Source: Methanobacteriota archaeon (GTDB lineage: Archaea; Thermoplasmatota; Poseidoniia; Poseidoniales; Thalassarchaeaceae). Taken from it: 39,520 bases of DNA. Within the stretch, counting starts at the first letter, position 1. Every line of letters begins with the position of its first letter. The notes under the pieces were generated by a model. It did no database searches and had not been told where the DNA came from. It saw only the letters and a program-made list of their open reading frames with translations. The stretch is taken from positions 1 to 39,520 of the forward strand of contig PANM01000038.1 in assembly GCA_002708385.1 (NCBI GenBank). Direction: 5' to 3'. This document shows positions 9,051-17,774 of this stretch, piece by piece. Made by a program: the position numbers and the translations under genes.

Positions 9051-10151
9051 TCAGAAATCCCCTGCTAGAATGGTGTTGTTGTCGTGAAGAAGCCCGTCCG
9101 CTAACAACTGTTCCACAAGTAAAACTGAGTAACCAGCTGCACCACGAATTGTGTTATCCGCCATTGTTGAATATCTCAGACTTGAGCCTTCCACCTCTAC
9201 CTCACCTACTGCTACTGACATTGCCGCCTTCAGATCTTGCCCGGGGTGATCGGCGACCTCTACACCAATCCAACGATGATCATCATGCAATTCTCCATCA
9301 ACGAAGACAATCGGCCTACTGGGTGCCGATGGAAGGTTCAATTCCTGACCGCGTGCAGTAGACTTTTGCCAAGAATGAATAACTTGGTGTGCACTGATTG
9401 AATCTTCGAACTCAACTTCTATTCTAGCATAATGCCCATGGTCTCGAGTTACTCTTTTACATTTTGCGTCAATGTGGAAGTCCGAGGATAGAATCTTGGT
9501 TAATTCGTTTATGACAGATTCGGCCTCTCCAGGAATTTCACTGCTAATTACTTCCCCAGAATGGGCCTTCGCAAGTAATTTTCTTCCACCACCTGAAAGT
9601 GCTTGTTCAGTGGATATTCTGACTGAGGAAATACTAGAAATTTTCATCAGTGGAGCTAGTGTAATTGCTATGGGAGCAACTGTACAATTACTGCATGAAA
9701 TGAGTCTGCCATCAGCAGTATCAAATTGCTTTTCTAGTAATTTTAAATCCCTAAAATTTACTTCAGGAACAATCAAGGGAATATCTGGTGATAATCTATG
9801 GATCTGGGCGTGAGACACTACCAGAAAACCTGCAGCAGCCAAATTTCGCTCTACCCTTTCGGCCGGTTCATCGGGAAGTGCTGAGAAAATAATTCTAACA
9901 CCTAAACTTCTAAAATCCTCTATCAATAAAGGAAGTTCCTCCAATCCACCAATTGTTAGCCCTGATAGGGGAGGTCTTGCTTCGTCTAGGCTCCATAAGC
10001 AATCATCGTGAGAGGTTCCCGCGGTTTCTGGAGAGCCGACTACTGCCACCGGCTCGAGCCAAGGATGAAGCTGAAGCCTCTGAAAGAACCGTTGGGCAAC
10101 TATTCCTGTTGCGCCGAGAATAGCGCAGCGAACCTTCCCGTAGGAATCCAT
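9051..10151 (-). CDS. asd: Aspartate-semialdehyde dehydrogenase
   Basis: ILGATGIVAQRF nucleotide-binding motif, catalytic SCSNCTVAPIAITLAPL. Confidence 0.88.
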   Translation of the reverse strand: MDSYGKVRCAILGATGIVAQRFFQRLQLHPWLEPVAVVGSPETAGTSHDDCLWSLDEARPPLSGLTIGGLEELPLLIEDFRSLGVRIIFSALPDEPAERVERNLAAAGFLVVSHAQIHRLSPDIPLIVPEVNFRDLKLLEKQFDTADGRLISCSNCTVAPIAITLAPLMKISSISSVRISTEQALSGGGRKLLAKAHSGEVISSEIPGEAESVINELTKILSSDFHIDAKCKRVTRDHGHYARIEVEFEDSISAHQVIHSWQKSTARGQELNLPSAPSRPIVFVDGELHDDHRWIGVEVADHPGQDLKAAMSVAVGEVEVEGSSLRYSTMADNTIRGAAGYSVLLVEQLLADGLLHDNNTILAGDF

Positions 10152-10234
10152 TAGTCACGCCTATCGAACAGGCCCCCCTAAATAGTACTGTTTCGAATTC
10201 TTAGAGGAATAAATTAGGATATTTGCAATGATTG

Positions 10235-10242
10235 TTTAAATA
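10235..10242 (+). promoter_or_regulatory. Putative archaeal TATA box for the rmuC-like gene
   Basis: TTTAAATA centred about 27 nt upstream of the ATG at 10266, consistent with a leaderless or near-leaderless transcript. Confidence 0.5.
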
Positions 10243-10265
10243 CCCTCGAGTTTTAGTTATATGAC

Positions 10266-11528
10266 ATGCTATTGGAAATCACGTATCTTGTCGGCGGACT
10301 TGTTTTGGGAGTCGTCATTGGATGGTTGTTATCCAAACAGAAAATGAATGCTGAATTTTTTGGAATGAAATCCGCTCTAGCACAGGCTGAAGCCTCTGTA
10401 AACGTGATGTCTGAAGAACATACTAAATCGATGGAATTACTTAGAGCCGAGATGAGGAATTTTGCCACCGAGGCAAATGAAAAAGCATCCGTAAATCTTC
10501 TACAACTTGCCGGTGAAAGGTTTGATGCGCAAAAAATTGAGACCGAAAAGGAGCATGATGCTCGGCGAAAGGAGGTTTCAGACTTAGTGACTCCAATCAA
10601 GGAAAGCCTAGAGAAACTGCAAGTATCAACAGATAAGATGGAGAAAGAACGCGAGGGTGCTTATCAGGGATTGAAGCGGACCGTAGAAGGACTAAGCAGA
10701 CAAACTACTGATTTGCGAGATACCAACGTCAAACTCTCAACTGCACTAAGAGGCTCTAGCAAATCTAGAGGAGACTGGGGGCAAATTTCACTCAGAAATG
10801 TTGCAGAGTCGGCTGGAATGACTGAACATTGTGATTTTGATGTTGAGGTCACTTTAGCTTCTGGCGCAGGCGGTGGTCGAGTTGATATGGTCGCTAAAAT
10901 TCCAGATGGCGGAAACATTCCGATTGACGCTAAGGTGCCTTTAGCAGCATATTGGGATGGCCTCGACCTCGAAGACCCCGATGCAAGGAAAAAGAAAATG
11001 CAGGAGCATGCAAAATCTCTGAAAGTTCACATCGACGCTCTTGTAAAGAGAGATTACCCTAGTTTAATGGGTGGTTCTGATTTCACAGTCATGTACATTC
11101 CCGCACCCCCAATACTAGCAGCAGCATTCGAAATCGACCCTACTCTGCAAGAATATGCTTTCAGGAAAAATATCCTAATTACAACTCCTGTAGAATTACT
11201 CGGATTGTTACGAACAGTTAGCGTATATTGGCAACAACAATCGATGGCTGAGAATGCGCAAGAAATTCAGCAGGCTGCTCGAGAATTATACGAGCGCTCG
11301 GCGAAATTCGGGGAAGACTTAGCAAAGATTGGACGCGGGCTAAATACCGCAACCAATGCCTACAATTCAGCCGTTGGCTCATACGATCGACGAGTTATTC
11401 CTGCCGGCCGTCGACTTGAAACTCTCCGAGTTGCCGACAACACTGCAAGAAAACTGGAGGCTATTGAGACAGTTGATGGGGCTGCTCGAATTCCAGAGAA
11501 CACAGGTGGCATAGAAGAGGAGGAATGA
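10266..11528 (+). CDS. rmuC: RmuC family protein
   Basis: N-terminal TM plus coiled coil, then GQISLRNVAESAGM...RVDMVAKIPDGGNIPIDAKVPLAAY typical of the RmuC domain. Confidence 0.85.
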   Translation: MLLEITYLVGGLVLGVVIGWLLSKQKMNAEFFGMKSALAQAEASVNVMSEEHTKSMELLRAEMRNFATEANEKASVNLLQLAGERFDAQKIETEKEHDARRKEVSDLVTPIKESLEKLQVSTDKMEKEREGAYQGLKRTVEGLSRQTTDLRDTNVKLSTALRGSSKSRGDWGQISLRNVAESAGMTEHCDFDVEVTLASGAGGGRVDMVAKIPDGGNIPIDAKVPLAAYWDGLDLEDPDARKKKMQEHAKSLKVHIDALVKRDYPSLMGGSDFTVMYIPAPPILAAAFEIDPTLQEYAFRKNILITTPVELLGLLRTVSVYWQQQSMAENAQEIQQAARELYERSAKFGEDLAKIGRGLNTATNAYNSAVGSYDRRVIPAGRRLETLRVADNTARKLEAIETVDGAARIPENTGGIEEEE

Positions 11529-11553
11529 TGTCCTAGGTCTGCACCGGCAGACC

Positions 11554-12135
11554 ATGATTGACTGGGGCTCTCACGATTTCCATCCAGTTGTCGAAATGCC
11601 AGAAGATTACACTGTCCTCGATTTATCGGGAGGAACTTGGACCCCTCCTAAAACCGATTATAGTGTTGGGAAGTACGATGAATTGAGGCCTGGATTATAT
11701 TCGACTGAACTATTTTCAGGAGAACGCTTTCTACACATTGGGATAGATATTGGAGCACCAGCCGGAACTCCTTGTATGGCATTCGCAGAGGGTGAGATTT
11801 CTCATTTTGGATACAATGCAGCCGACGGAGACTATGGTCACGTCGTGGTTACTAAACATATTCTAGACGGAATTCCAATCTGGGCTCTTTACGGCCACCT
11901 TGATTCTGCTTCAATAGAAGGAAAATCAGTAGGCCAGAAAGTGAATGCTGGTGATGTAATTTGCTGGATGGGAGCCCCTCATGAAAATGGTGGTTGGGAG
12001 CCTCACCTACACTTTCAATTGTCATATCAAGAGCCAGAAACCCATGATATGCCAGGAGTTGTAGCGCCTGGTGATCGAGAAGAGGCTTTGCAAATTTACC
12101 CCGACCCCAGATTGATTCTAGGTGACCTCTACTAA
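11554..12135 (+). CDS. M23-type metallopeptidase domain protein, no signal peptide
   Basis: HIGIDIGAPAGTPCMAFAEGEI, YGHLDSASI, NGGWEPHLHFQLS: Zn ligands HxxxD and HxH present. Confidence 0.85.
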   Translation: MIDWGSHDFHPVVEMPEDYTVLDLSGGTWTPPKTDYSVGKYDELRPGLYSTELFSGERFLHIGIDIGAPAGTPCMAFAEGEISHFGYNAADGDYGHVVVTKHILDGIPIWALYGHLDSASIEGKSVGQKVNAGDVICWMGAPHENGGWEPHLHFQLSYQEPETHDMPGVVAPGDREEALQIYPDPRLILGDLY

Positions 12136-13169
12136 ACTGTGGAAAGATATGTTTTGAGGCCATCAATTGCAGTCATTTCAGATGGGTCAATACCATTCAT
12201 AACTGCCAATGCGATACTTACCCAATCAGTTATGTGTGCTGCAAAAAGAAGACTCTCAAGCAGGCTTTCACCCTCGCAATCAAGTAACCAAGAATCACCT
12301 GGTTGCAGATTTTCCATCATCCATTTCAGTCGCGCGCGTACGCGTGCGTGAGTATGTGGGCTTGCGAGGTATAGCAAGGCTTGAGATGATGAGTTTCTAT
12401 TCCAAGCCACTATCTCATTGTGATTCATTTCAGGTAATTCGACAGGACGGGAAAACATCTCCGAATTCTCATTAATCTGATTGGTAAATCGAATACCAAC
12501 TGAAGACATTTCACTCGCCGAAACGATCGCGATTTCTTTGTCTGAGAATTTTGATGCCATACTAGATACTCTACCATCGCCACCGAGTAAATCTGCAGAT
12601 TCAGAAATTTTCGCAAGGCGGCCAATCATTTGGTTAATTCGTTCATCGGAAGGTCTCGGAAGAATACCTAGAGCCCAACAAATCGATAGTTGGCTGCCAA
12701 AAATATGTCCGAATGCTGATCTTGGCATTTGCCCACTTGGAACCGTTATACAAATCGATTCTTCACTTTCAGAAAGCATCTCTTCTAGATTACCACCTGA
12801 GCAAATGCCTATCACAACCCCTCCTTCTTCCAGAGCTTTACTGACACCATCCAAAGTCTCCTCTGTATTGCCTGAGTATGAGGTCGCTAAAACTAGCCAA
12901 TCGGGTCCCCACCAAGACGGTAGACCGTAGTTATTCCAAACTACAAATGGCAGACCTCCTGAATCATCGGCTAAGGCGGACAGAAACATGCCTCCTGCCC
13001 CAGAGCCGCCCATTCCTAGGCAGACGACTCCACTCCAATCCATGTCTGCTTCGATTTCTATCTCGGCAGATATTGCTGCATTTAGGTCATCGACAAATTT
13101 TCTGGTAAATCCGGCCATATCCGATTTATCGTATTCGGCAAGAAGTGATTCAAAATCCAAGATACTCAC
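12132..13169 (-). CDS. Bifunctional phosphoglucose/phosphomannose isomerase-like SIS protein
   Basis: VCLGMGGSGAGGMFLSAL, ATSYSGNTEETL, NQINENSEMFSRPVELPEMNHNEIVAW. Confidence 0.85.
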   Translation of the reverse strand: MSILDFESLLAEYDKSDMAGFTRKFVDDLNAAISAEIEIEADMDWSGVVCLGMGGSGAGGMFLSALADDSGGLPFVVWNNYGLPSWWGPDWLVLATSYSGNTEETLDGVSKALEEGGVVIGICSGGNLEEMLSESEESICITVPSGQMPRSAFGHIFGSQLSICWALGILPRPSDERINQMIGRLAKISESADLLGGDGRVSSMASKFSDKEIAIVSASEMSSVGIRFTNQINENSEMFSRPVELPEMNHNEIVAWNRNSSSQALLYLASPHTHARVRARLKWMMENLQPGDSWLLDCEGESLLESLLFAAHITDWVSIALAVMNGIDPSEMTAIDGLKTYLSTV

Positions 13170-14218
13170 CCCTCTCCCCTATGTCCTGGTAAAGCCAACC
13201 ATGAGTCGTCTATGAAAGCAATTCGTAGATTTGACAAGGACGAATCATAATCGTACGGTAAAGCGACTGTCACAACTCGGTAGTCATTGGGGTCCATGAC
13301 TTCAGCTCCTGAACTATCTCTGTTCAGAATATCGACGATGAATTGGTCGTCGGATATGCTAACTACAGTAGCCTTCTCCATATCTCTCCAAGTCACCCCT
13401 GTTCGTTCATTTCGATCCAATCTTCTGATTTTTGGACCATCCTTCTGCCAAGCTGAAACTAACCAGTATTCCCTTTTTAGACGGATTACATCTCCGAGTC
13501 CATAAGCCGGTTTTCTGTAGGAAAGAGTCAGTCTTGTCACTTCAGAACCCTCTCTCATACCAACCAAAGTTGAGGTCTCTTTTGTCGTCCCTCCAAACCT
13601 TCGAACAAGCTTTCGAGCCCAAGTTCTTGCAAGGGCTTTCGACCCGAGTTGCAGATCCCAACCTCCTGTGACTGGACCTTCTTTAGTTACGAAAAACATT
13701 GGGTCTGATTCTAATTCATCGAGTAACTCGTCCAAGGTTCCTCTAAGATCCTTTAATTCCTCCTCAGATAATCTACGCCCTGCACTCCTTAGTTGCATTG
13801 TTGCCTCAAAATACGCACCTGCTTTTCTCGTGCATGAAGGACAAACTGCGTTACTTGTTTGCAATAGTACTTCATGCTGATCTTCAAATTTGTATCCTTC
13901 TAATTCACCTTGAACATTAACGTGAAGCCTTGCAGCCCTCTCATCTATCGGCTGATATGCCATATCAACTGTTACTGCTGTGGCTCCTTCTGTAACTCCA
14001 AGGTTTTCTCGGAGCCGTAATTCACCCAATTCTTCGTCTTCAATTCTTACCCATCGCTTCTCTACTTCGTGCATTCCACACTTTGCACAGCGATGTTGTT
14101 GAATTCGCTCCGATACCTGAGAAAAAACAGTTCTTGCCCTAAGACAATTTTCGCAAAGCCGTTCAGATGTTAGAGGCGGGGGGGAGCCACAAGCGATGCA
14201 AAACGCTGCGCCATCCAT
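13166..14218 (-). CDS. NMD3 family protein
   Basis: N-terminal Cys pairs CIACGSPPP..CENC..CAKCG, archaeal NMD3-like body; ATGA overlap with the downstream SIS gene. Confidence 0.8.
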   Translation of the reverse strand: MDGAAFCIACGSPPPLTSERLCENCLRARTVFSQVSERIQQHRCAKCGMHEVEKRWVRIEDEELGELRLRENLGVTEGATAVTVDMAYQPIDERAARLHVNVQGELEGYKFEDQHEVLLQTSNAVCPSCTRKAGAYFEATMQLRSAGRRLSEEELKDLRGTLDELLDELESDPMFFVTKEGPVTGGWDLQLGSKALARTWARKLVRRFGGTTKETSTLVGMREGSEVTRLTLSYRKPAYGLGDVIRLKREYWLVSAWQKDGPKIRRLDRNERTGVTWRDMEKATVVSISDDQFIVDILNRDSSGAEVMDPNDYRVVTVALPYDYDSSLSNLRIAFIDDSWLALPGHRGEG

Positions 14219-14289
14219 GTTGTTCCCTCTTTATCCGGCAAGCCCACCCCGTTTGAATGGTTGGTGAGCCAGTCGAAGGCTAATTTCGA

Positions 14290-14442
14290 TTATTCTTCCT
14301 CATTCGTCTTTGATTGCTTATCGGAAAGAGAATCTAATTCTGTCTCTAAATTAGAAATTGATGTGAACAACTCGCGACTAAACCAAATTACTAGGCCAAG
14401 CATAATTGCATAGGCTATGTAGGCTTCAGCGATTCCGCTCAA
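14290..14442 (-). CDS. ccmD: CcmD-like small single-TM protein (50 aa, TTG start overlapping the ccmC stop)
   Basis: Manual translation (M)SGIAEAYIAYAIMLGLVIWFSRELFTSISNLETELDSLSDKQSKTNEEE*; TTGA 4-nt overlap with ccmC; absent from ORF track, consistent with its short length. Confidence 0.65.
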   Translation of the reverse strand: MSGIAEAYIAYAIMLGLVIWFSRELFTSISNLETELDSLSDKQSKTNEEE

Positions 14443-15179
14443 GATATCGCCTCCTGGTCTAGCTCATTCTTTCTATCAGAAACCTCAGCAGCAAGGCGAT
14501 ATCGCTTGTTAGAAAGCAATAGTAAACCCGCAAATAAAATACACATCAGTCCAAAACTGATCAATAAGAATGAGCGTACATCTGGGCTCATACCTACTGA
14601 TTCAGTTGACTCGATAACTAAAACCTCAGGATGTGTTGTTTCCCACCAAGTGGTTGCACCAGCAGTAATCGGAACCAAGGCGAACCCGAATAATCCGATT
14701 GCTGAAAGAGTGTCTCGATTTTGTTGTGTATCGGGTTGGGATTGACGAGAATATAGTAGGAACAGGGCAACCGCAGTTAGTAAGGCAAAGGAATTCAACC
14801 TCATATCACCCCAATCCCAAGGCCGATTCCATTCTGCAGAAGCCCAAATTGGGCCTGATGTAATTACTCCCAATCCGAATATTACACCAAGGTCTGACCC
14901 ACTCTGAAAGTAAACCCAAGCATCCTCACTGCGCTTGAGATACCACATCAATGAGCCATAAAAAAGAACACTGAAAGATAAGAATGAACACCAAGCGAAT
15001 GGCACGTGAAGATAGAGAATTCTGTATGCTTCTGGAGCCCCCCAACAGCCACCTTCAGTACATGGTTTCAAGCCCGGAGCAAACTCTAATCCAAGTACTG
15101 AAACAAATACAATACCTGCAAGCCCCACATATGTCAAAGCATAACCGGAATCACGAAAATTCATTTTCTCACCATTCAA
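14439..15179 (-). CDS. ccmC: Cytochrome c biogenesis / heme exporter protein CcmC
   Basis: YLHVPFAW, SGPIWASAEWNRPWDWGDMRLNSF (WWD-type motif), six hydrophobic segments. Confidence 0.85.
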   Translation of the reverse strand: MNGEKMNFRDSGYALTYVGLAGIVFVSVLGLEFAPGLKPCTEGGCWGAPEAYRILYLHVPFAWCSFLSFSVLFYGSLMWYLKRSEDAWVYFQSGSDLGVIFGLGVITSGPIWASAEWNRPWDWGDMRLNSFALLTAVALFLLYSRQSQPDTQQNRDTLSAIGLFGFALVPITAGATTWWETTHPEVLVIESTESVGMSPDVRSFLLISFGLMCILFAGLLLLSNKRYRLAAEVSDRKNELDQEAIS

Positions 15180-16579
15180 TCTTCAGGGATTATGACTGCC
15201 ATTGCCCACAAAAATAACACTGTTAACCATGCTATGGCTATGTCTGCAAATGGTTCACCTAGAGCCAATTTAAAACTCATACCATTACTCATTATCGAAG
15301 TCAGAGCACTAGTCATTTGCAGGAACGGCCAGATTAAGACTAGTTGCAATAAACTTCCCGCTACCGCGCCAGATCTAGTAAGATCGGATACCATCAGATG
15401 CAAAGCCGAAGCGGCCACACTCAAGTCGATGAGTACGAATGCGAATAGCCACAGCCAGAGTAAAACATCAGAATTCATCGTTGAATTGATATCGCCCGCA
15501 ATAACATACCAAGAAATATAAATTATCGGTAATGGTAGAACCAGAGAGACACCCATTATGGAAAACCAACCTCTTGAGCGGGCACCGGTCATAGCCCGCC
15601 ACCAATCGCCCGCTCTCTCTTCAGAGAGTCGTTTGACAATGGCGGGAGTTACGATAGCTGTGATGAAGGCTGGAGTCAGAGTTAGGGCGGCCAATAAATC
15701 GTAATTTTCAGTACTTCGGATGATATCAGTAGACAGTGTATAGGCTAGCAATAAGGCGACCAGTGCTGGAACTCCACGTCCAATAGTATCAATTGGATTA
15801 CGTCTCTCTAGCCTCGAAGCCCAAGCAGCTAATTCTGTGTGCGATTCAGCGGAGCAGGGCTCTGGGAGATTGGCATGTTCTAAGTTCGATTGCTGTATTT
15901 TGCTTGTCAATTCTGATGACTCACCTATAGTGACAATTCTGTCGCAAGCGGTAATGACTTCAGGGTCGTGAGTCGCAACTAGAATTCCATGACCACGCTC
16001 TGCTAGTGCTCTTAACCACCCTAACAACAATTCTCTGGATGATTGGTCGAGCCCCTCCGATGGCTCATCGAGAATGACGACTGATGGTTCAGAATTCAGA
16101 GCAACTGGAACAAGGGCGGATAGAACCGTAACTCTTCTCCGCAGACCCCCGGAGAGTTTGCAAATTCTATCCTCTGCTCGATGCACAAGACCCCATTCTG
16201 AGAGGATTTGGCGCAATGCTTGTGAATTATCTGCTCGTCCTGCGACGCGACAAGCACCACGAATTCTTTCGAACACTGTTTCGTCACCAGACATTCCTTC
16301 AGTTTGCAAACATAGTCCGAAACCAGAGATATCTCCTCTCTGACCTTCAGAGTCTCTGATGGTAGTTTCGATGCCCCTGTCATTTCTGAGTACTTGGCCC
16401 TGAGACATAGGGTGCAATCCTGCAAGAGATTCTAACAAAGTGGACTTACCTGATCCGTTTACTCCTAGCAAACCAACGACTTCCCCCCCTGAGAGTGAAA
16501 AGTCAACACCTCGAAGCACCTTACGGGTGCCTCTGTCCACAACCAACCCACGGGCTGAGAGCAAAGTTCGCGTACTCAC
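15176..16579 (-). CDS. Fused heme exporter CcmA (ABC ATPase)-CcmB (permease)
   Basis: Walker A GVNGSGKST, signature KLSGGLRRRV, Walker B VVILDEPSEGLD, then a CcmB-like membrane domain (EERAGDWWRAMTGARSRGWF). ORF reaches 16618; GTG at 16579 is a plausible start. Confidence 0.82.
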   Translation of the reverse strand: MSTRTLLSARGLVVDRGTRKVLRGVDFSLSGGEVVGLLGVNGSGKSTLLESLAGLHPMSQGQVLRNDRGIETTIRDSEGQRGDISGFGLCLQTEGMSGDETVFERIRGACRVAGRADNSQALRQILSEWGLVHRAEDRICKLSGGLRRRVTVLSALVPVALNSEPSVVILDEPSEGLDQSSRELLLGWLRALAERGHGILVATHDPEVITACDRIVTIGESSELTSKIQQSNLEHANLPEPCSAESHTELAAWASRLERRNPIDTIGRGVPALVALLLAYTLSTDIIRSTENYDLLAALTLTPAFITAIVTPAIVKRLSEERAGDWWRAMTGARSRGWFSIMGVSLVLPLPIIYISWYVIAGDINSTMNSDVLLWLWLFAFVLIDLSVAASALHLMVSDLTRSGAVAGSLLQLVLIWPFLQMTSALTSIMSNGMSFKLALGEPFADIAIAWLTVLFLWAMAVIIPED

Positions 16580-16726
16580 GATATCCCCCACTAGCAGCCT
16601 GCGTTTGAGTAGTTCCATCGAAGTCCCTATGCATATAGAGCCTCTGTCGAGGCCTGAGGGAGAGGACTGGCTACTGCTGACTATGAGCTTGTTTGGTCTG
16701 ATCTAACCGGTTCTGATTGGGCCGCA

Positions 16727-17704
16727 TTGGGGCTGTTTCTAGTAATCGCCATAACTCCATATATCGTGGCTTGGAAACAAGAAACCAGTATAGCCCTAGC
16801 CACAGTTTTATCATTATTATCAGTAACCTTCTATCAAATGATTATCGACATGGGTTTCCTTGATTTCACACCTATTGCCTTCCTTTCAATTATCCCGAAG
16901 ATTGCAGATCATCCCGACCAAATCCATCGCTTCATTACATCCGCTTGGCTTCATGCAAATTGGATACACGTTCTTGGAAATATATTGGTGATTGCTTTAG
17001 CAGGTGTTCCTCTGGAGCAAAGAATGGGGAAACTACGCTGGATATTGGTGTACTTCCTTGGCCTAATTGGGGGCAACCTAGCATGGGTGTTAACCCATCC
17101 TGATTCAATAAGCCCTGCACTTGGTGCGAGTGGGGCCGCTTTCGGCATTCTTGGTGCTTACATGGCATGCTGGCCAAACGATAGAATCGAATTCCCACTA
17201 CTGTTTTTCATTCGTGCCTGGCCGGTTTGGGGAATTGTAGCTTTCAGACTAGGTATTGAAGTCTGGAATATGTATCAAATCGAAGCGGGTCAATCAGTAA
17301 CAAATGTAGCGCACATGGCCCATCTCGGAGGCTTCATGCTAGCTTGGATTTTAGCAAGGCCAATCGCAAGAGGTGCTCCATCCGAATTGGATGATTCTAG
17401 TGATATTTCCATTGCTGGTTCGGCTGCCTCCAAGGCGGCAAGAGATGCGGCCACTGCGAAGATGGGGAGTCTCGAATCGGACCCTTGGTCGGAAGCGAGG
17501 GTTGGCTTGAAAGAGGAGGCCGCTAGAATACTAAAGAGACTTAGAGATGAGGGAGACGAACTTGAAACTCGAAGAGCATGGTTAGAGGAACTTGCAGAAC
17601 AGGTAATCTGCCCTGTTTGTGATGGAGAGGTTCATGCTGTAATTTCCGGACAGAATTGTACCCTAAAATGCTCCCATTCGAAAAATCACATTAACTGGCC
17701 ATGA
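16727..17704 (+). CDS. Rhomboid family intramembrane serine protease with C-terminal coiled region and Cys motif
   Basis: HANWIHVLGN, GASGAAFGILGAY, HMAHLGGF; C-terminal CPVCDGEV. Start uncertain: frame open upstream to 16658. Confidence 0.85.
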   Translation: MGLFLVIAITPYIVAWKQETSIALATVLSLLSVTFYQMIIDMGFLDFTPIAFLSIIPKIADHPDQIHRFITSAWLHANWIHVLGNILVIALAGVPLEQRMGKLRWILVYFLGLIGGNLAWVLTHPDSISPALGASGAAFGILGAYMACWPNDRIEFPLLFFIRAWPVWGIVAFRLGIEVWNMYQIEAGQSVTNVAHMAHLGGFMLAWILARPIARGAPSELDDSSDISIAGSAASKAARDAATAKMGSLESDPWSEARVGLKEEAARILKRLRDEGDELETRRAWLEELAEQVICPVCDGEVHAVISGQNCTLKCSHSKNHINWP

Positions 17705-17754
17705 GGGCGCATAAGTTGCACCTTTACGGGTTCGTCTTATACCCCGAGTATTGC

Positions 17755-17774
17755 TGGCTCTACTTGTAGAGCCA
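17755..17774 (+). promoter_or_regulatory. Perfect palindrome abutting the S8 protease start codon
   Basis: TGGCTCTAC-TT-GTAGAGCCA: 9-bp arms, 2-nt spacer; final A is the A of ATG. Confidence 0.6.

Noticed and set aside
10253-10600. Minus-strand 115-aa ORF overlapping the rmuC start
   Set aside because: Antisense to RmuC; no domain or start context.
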